This document shows positions 58,888-64,000 of a stretch of 64,000 nt of DNA, in pieces. The stretch comes from Sclerotinia nivalis (lineage: Eukaryota; Ascomycota; Leotiomycetes; Helotiales; Sclerotiniaceae): positions 1,240,001 to 1,304,000 of the forward strand of contig JAPEIS010000008.1 of the NCBI GenBank assembly GCA_029531795.1. Reading direction: 5' to 3'. Every line of letters begins with the position of its first letter. Positions within the stretch are counted from its first letter, which is position 1. The position numbers and the translations under genes are program-made. Under the pieces are notes generated by a model. The model was not told where the DNA came from, ran no database searches, and saw only the letters and a list, made by a program, of their open reading frames with translations.

Positions 58888-60972
58888 ATGGCAACCTCAT
58901 TACTCATTCTGAGATGCCTTACCATCTTCAGTTTCATAACTAGCATTACAGCACTCACGAAATACCAACTAGAAGAAAGATATAGTGGTAATAATTTTTT
59001 TGATGCGTTTAATTTCTTTACGGCGCCGGATCCTACACATGGTTTTGTCACGTATGTGAGTGAGAGTGCTGCTTCACAACAGGGGTTGATATCAGTGAGA
59101 AGTGATGGGGTTTATATGGGAGTGGATTCTAAGACGGTATTGAATCCTAGTGGAGCGGGGAGAAATAGTGTTAGGATTGAGAGTAAGAAGAGTTGGACTC
59201 ATGGACTTTTTGTAGCGGATTTGGGTCATATGCCTGGTGGTGCTTGTGGATCATGGCCAGCTAGTAAGTTGTTGATTCCAAAAAAAAAGGGAGGATTGGA
59301 TGTTGGGCTAATCTGTGCTTGTAGTGTGGACTGTGGGTGATAATTGGCCTTATAATGGTATATTATGTTCAGCCTATGGAAGGGATTAATTGTTGACGTG
59401 AATTGTAGGAGAAATCGACATCATCGAGGGCGTGAATGGTCAAAACCACAATCTCATGTCTTTACACAGGTTAGTCCTACAACTCACAATCCCACCCCAA
59501 GAGAGCTCGGCTGATTTATGAACAAATACAGCGGACCAACATGCTCAGTGGCCGGTTCAGGACAAACCGGCACCCTTCAAAGCGCGAACTGCAACAACTT
59601 TGCTAATCCCGTAGGCGTCGGTTGCGGTATTAGTGATCCTCGTACCAACAGCTATGGTGCAGGATTCAACCTCAATGGCGGTGGTATCTACGCCATGGAA
59701 TGGACCTCCTCATATATCCGCGTATACTTCTTTCCTGCTGGGACAGCACCGGCAGATATTAACGGACCAAACCCTGATCCAAGTAAATGGGGAACACCAG
59801 TGGCTAATTTTCAGGGTGATTGTGATATCGATAGTCATTTCAGGGAAAATAGATTGATTTTTGATACGACATTTTGTGGAGATTGGGCGAGTGCCGTTTG
59901 GTCGAGTGATGCTACTTGTGGATCAAAGGCGCCGACCTGTGTGGATTACGTTGCGGGTAATCCAGCGGCTTTTGGTGATCAGTGAGTTTGGTTTTTTTTA
60001 GTATTCTCTTCTTCGGTTTGAGAGTGAAGTCGAGAGTGCTGATAACATGAAAATAGATACTGGTTAGTCAAATCGATCAGCGTATATCAACTTGGTAATG
60101 TCGCTACTCCCGAACCATCAACCACTCCAGTTCCAGCACCATCCTCCAGCGTTCCAGCAGTACCAGAGCCCTCCCCAGTGGGCCCACAACAATCACAAAA
60201 TCCTCCTGCGCCAGCTGTCACACCCACAACTCCAATCAATACACCCGCCGCCCAACCTCCATCTGGATCGAACGGGAACCCCGCCACCCAACAGCCATCT
60301 CAGCCTAACGGCAACCCTGTTGCAGAAATCGACCCTATTTTCAGTCAAATCTCCGACTTCGCTGGAAGTATCGGAGACCTCGGAGGAGAAGGTAACTGCA
60401 ACCCCCTACCACGTCCCTCACCCACCTACGATCCCAACTATCCCAATTGTGAAAACGGAGGTAGATGTCCGCTAACCCCCGCCTTCGCCTGCGTAGGAAA
60501 CACCAACGATCTCAGCAACCTCCTCCCCACTCCCCTCGCCCTCCCTAGCGTCCTCCCCGCCGGCGAACTCCTCGGTGTCGGATCCGGCGGAATCCCAGAT
60601 TTCGACCTCGATATCAATGCGGAGAATTATCTTAATGCAGCGAAAGAAGAACTTAAAGGACAACTTCAGGGGCTGATTAAACAGGCTGTTGCTTGGAGTG
60701 GGGATGATGATGATGATGATTATGGTGTCGCGAAATCCGAGATGGATACTAAGGGTACGAGTCGTATTGTCGCGAAACCGTTTTATCCCGATGAGGCGGG
60801 GAATGGAAATGCGACGGCGGGGTCGGTGGCGAGTCCGACGCCGGTTTTGAGTTTGGGGGGCTCGGGTAATGACGGGATTGTGGCGTTTGAGGGGGGTGCG
60901 GCGGAGGTGGTTTGTGGGGGGTTGTTGGTTTGGAGTGTGGTTTTGTTTATTGGGGGGTTGGTTATGATTTAG
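58888..60972 (+). CDS. Secreted, GPI-anchored GH16 endo-beta-glucanase-like protein
   Basis: Five exons: 58888-59263, 59325-59357, 59409-59469, 59532-59981 and 60057-60972. Introns are 51-75 nt and the sum is 611 residues in one frame. A signal peptide covers about residues 1-23 (MATSLLILRCLTIFSFITSI). The GH16 domain spans about 30-385. [20 protein letters not shown] carries the ExDxxE active site (Glu138, Asp140, Glu143), assembled from three exons including one of 33 nt. The Ser/Thr/Pro-rich stalk and an Asn/Pro-rich region follow. The C-terminus has a short hydrophobic tail (LLVWSVVLFIGGLVMI) typical of GPI signals. Family members hydrolyse beta-1,3(4)-glucans and act at the cell wall. 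The stop at 60970-60972 ends the frame. Confidence 0.9.
59325..59357 (+). other. 33-nt micro-exon of the GH16 gene
   Basis: Encodes [10 protein letters not shown] plus two split codons. It is needed to restore the W-PA-W...NWP-NGEID block of GH16 enzymes. Flanked by TGTAG acceptor and GTATAT donor. Confidence 0.8.
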
Positions 60973-63900
60973 ATGGATGGTATGGGTGGGTCTGGATTGA
61001 TGGTTTGGATTATGGATTGTGGGATATTATGATGGTTTGGTTATGGTTATGGATTGTGGGATCTCATGATGATTTGGTTATGAGTATTGTTATGGTTATG
61101 AGGAGGTGGTATTACTGTCATGTTCATGTTCATGTTATATAGTAGATTTCTATCTTATGAATAGTTGATTCTGTTTCTTTTATTTGCTTGGTAGTTGTCA
61201 ATTTGATGATTTTTTTTTTCATTTTTATCAAACATATATCGATTCTTCAGATCAAACAAGTCTATTATGATCAACTCTCATTCTACGATGTGATTCCTCT
61301 CTTCGTTACTTTATATGAAGGGGATAGAAAGCCCGAAGAATGGGCAATTTTTTGATGGCTTTCGGATTTGAAAGTTGAGGTTGTGAGAGGTGGGGGTTAA
61401 TGGTGGATGGTGGATGGGTAAGAGATTTGAGAATGAAGAATTCAAGGTTTGAAGGTTTGAAGGTTTGGAGGTTTGGGTTTGTTCATCTTTATGTTTGGGG
61501 TCAAAGGTTGAGTTTCTTTGGGAATGTGTGAGAGGAGAAAGAATTAAAGTTTTTGGGATCCAGTCCCCCTTTTTCCTTATTGTTCCTTTCATATCAGTAC
61601 ATCTGTATCCTCTTCGTTTACTTCTATCTATATGTGTTCTTTTCTACTCGATCGTTTAACTTCATTCTCAGTTTTAGATATCCTTTTTATCCTCATTTCA
61701 TTTGAAATAGTCTTTAAACTGTAAAGTTGGAACTTGGGGTAGTTACTTCTTGTTCCTTGGAGATGGGGAGTGCAAAAAGTGAAGGAGATAATGATTGCAA
61801 TTTAGTTAGTACCAATAATATGATTTGCTATTATCGAAATATAAATAGTCTATGGAAGCTGGTCTTTTATGCCTTTAAAAGGGTTTTGATTGATTGATTG
61901 ATTGATTGATTTAACGTCCACACTGAGTCTAAGACTATCTAGGACGGCTAGGGGCTCTATGAGCTCCTAGTTGATGCTATGGGGAGTTGTATGCTAGCTA
62001 ATATACAGTTTGTATAGTTTGGGTTTCTTTTCAACCCTTGAAATGTTGATTGAGGGCAAGTGAAAACTAATACTGGGGAACAAAGCCCGATATCTTCATC
62101 CTCTAAGATCTTTCCTTCCTCATTCTCCCTCTACCCCTTGCTAATTAAAGCATCCCACTGATATAATCTTCTTCTTCGACCCAATCTGCTATTCCGATAC
62201 CACTTCCCACAAAGATCAAAAGTCATCTCTGTCAAGATTACCTCCAGTACAGTAAAAGGATCCTCATACTAATGAAAAGCAACTGGAAGGCACCACTCTC
62301 CTCAACTCGAACTCATTCATTAGCTCCTTTGTATACCTTTCTAGATGTAATGATCTCCAGCTTTGTTTGAATATAAATAATCGAAACCGCCGAATAGAAT
62401 ATCGGTCATTTGAATATAATGATAATAGGGCGTGGCCCTAACCCTATTCACACACACACAAAAAATATTTTCGTAAAATCGAGGAAAAGGCGTAATATCG
62501 TATCGATGCCCAGAGTATAGTATTAGTTGATAGATGATGATATTCTTTGTTTCGTAATAATCGTAGTGTTAAAATGAATATGTTTTCGATAATCGATTGT
62601 CGAAAAAAGGTATAAAATGCGAATAAAACAATAGCAAATTCTGTATCGAAAAGACCTTTCTGGAATAAAAGGGACTTACTAAACATATTATACCTTGTAT
62701 TGAAGTAATAGTCGATAGTAGATATTGAATCTAACCAAGGCTTCTGTAACCATCGTCCGTATTTTGGGTTGATATTCGTTCATCCTTTCGAAGATATTGA
62801 TGCTGTAAAATCGTAATAACCCCTTCATCGTAAATATCGTAATCGGGAAACCCTCTCTCTTTTTTCCAATGTATCCGATTCCATCAAATGACTCAATTTT
62901 AGCTCTGCAGACTCTCAATAGAGAGCTGGAGGTTCGTAGAGGGCACCACGTACAGGTGTTGAGTCTTCGCCCTCCTTAAAAGGGTTTTCTTTACTTCTAA
63001 ATATGTATGGAGTAAGACTTTCCTGGCTCATCAATTTAACTTTGGTATACCCTGAATTATTATCAACTACTATCCCCTTTATATACTCTTTGCTAATTTA
63101 GTTCTGTCTTTACATTGATATTATATCTCCTTCACTTAGACCCTTTTTTAATACATAAAACATCCCATTTGTTACTTATATTCTAGTAAATACACCACAA
63201 TCCATGGGATCAAGGTGTCCTTTCTTCATGACTCCCTCAATCATCCCCCTTCATCTACACTACTAACATCCACGCATGATCTTGCAGGTCCCAAGACTGA
63301 TATGCACGAAACTTTTCTATATCATATCATTCTGAGTCTTTAGTTCACCCATCAAACTTAAAAAAAGAACAAAGAAACAAAAGGCTATTCATCAGCTTTC
63401 ACAATACAATTATCTTCCTGAGACTTCCTCTCCTTCCCCTCCTTCCCCTCCTTCACCATCTTTAACCCCTCAAATCTCCCAAACCCAAACCCAAACCCCT
63501 ATTACATGATAATATACCATCCACCACCTACCAATCTCACAGAAAACAAAACCATCCTTATTAGCCTAAAAAAACTTACATTCATCCAGCCAAAACCAAA
63601 AATAAGCAAAAACTCCAAAATTCAAAATTTTCAAAAATCAACCTCCTTTTTGTTGCAACTCTCTTTCTGTTCTCGAAGAAAGGTTCACAGGACCCTTTTT
63701 CAGATATGCAACAAAACCTTGGGAGTGCAAGGTAGTTCTAGTCATGTGTTTTGAGGTTTGGGGAGTTGTGGTTGGAGGGTCGGAAGGGATGGTTGTTCCG
63801 GGTCCGAAGTTGAGATGGAAGGTTCCCAGTGCTTCAATCTGTTTGTATTTGTTTGATGGACATGATCTGATAATGAATACAACTTTGTAAGCAGAAGATA

Positions 63901-64000
63901 TATCTACCTAGTGGTTCTTGGAGTTCTCTAAATAATCAAAGTTTTAATTCTGGCTTCGATGTTCTTTCTTGTTATATTATTGTTTTCAATTGATCTTTCT
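60973..64000. other. 3' terminal region without supported gene
   Basis: Starts as the 3' flank of GH16 (G/T-rich). It contains a (GATT)n run near 61886-61911 and an AT-rich segment (62400-62940) with many TCGTAA-type words. CTTTAAAAGGGTTTT near 61870 and CTTAAAAGGGTTTT near 62974 flank this segment in the same orientation and could be ends of a decayed mobile element. No protein-coding frame convinced me. Confidence 0.4.
63690..63830 (-). repeat. Dispersed pair, member 2 (FVAYL-coding)
   Basis: Minus strand CGGACCCGGAACAACCATCC, CCCCAAACCTC and GTTTTGTTGCATATCTGAAA parallel the segment at 43055-43200. Roughly two thirds of positions match by eye over about 140 bp. Confidence 0.45.

Noticed and set aside
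61870..62985. Candidate transposon bounded by TTAAAAGGGTTTT words
   Set aside because: The words are direct rather than inverted, short and imperfect; no target-site duplication or transposase was seen.

Overview
The window looks like nuclear chromosomal DNA of a filamentous ascomycete. Genes are interrupted by short introns (about 42-155 nt, GT...AG, often with a CTAAT/CTAAC-type branch site), intergenic DNA is AT-rich and long, and there are fungal NLR, HET-s-type, caspase-like, GH16-GPI and cytochrome b5/acyl-CoA dehydrogenase genes. The style of the genes suggests Leotiomycetes (Sclerotiniaceae-like), but that is inference; no rRNA or tRNA gene was found to anchor taxonomy.

Layout. 1-2529 holds no gene I can support. 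2530-7377 is a large Sec7-PH Arf exchange factor (three exons). 7378-9559 is UTR-like DNA with micro- and minisatellites. 9560-15487 is the most interesting part: a head-to-head pair made of a SesA-like effector gene (minus strand) and an NLR-type STAND ATPase with NACHT and WD40 repeats (plus strand). The effector C-terminus carries two roughly 20-residue repeats, and the NLR N-terminus carries a single related one. This is the layout known for HET-S/NWD2-type functional-amyloid signalling pairs. The NLR reading frame has an in-frame TAG with family-like sequence on both sides and a later change of frame, so it may be a decaying allele. A four-exon gene of unknown function follows (16618-17589).

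17.6-46.5 kb is gene-poor accessory DNA. It contains diverged tandem arrays (about 36 bp, 111 bp and 220 bp periods), homopolymer tracts and dispersed repeats. It also holds a frame-broken mitochondrial uS17 copy (39341-39683), other possible gene remnants, and a few orphan genes: a type II-like membrane protein (24296-25270), a Q-rich coiled-coil protein (30948-32252), a membrane protein of 498 residues (36412-37950) and a J-domain-like membrane protein with an acidic minisatellite tail (41498-42520).

46.5-61 kb is denser and more conserved: a nuclear-looking coiled-coil protein (46508-48943), a stand-alone caspase-like protein with a 525-nt intron (50573-53179), an aldose 1-epimerase (53833-54950), a cytochrome b5-acyl-CoA dehydrogenase fusion (55673-57437) and a GPI-anchored GH16 glucanase-like protein (58888-60972). 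The last 3 kb has no supported gene. Exon models were built by hand; every multi-exon model given as complete keeps an open frame with a total length divisible by three. Pathway links between genes are only inferred for the effector/NLR pair.
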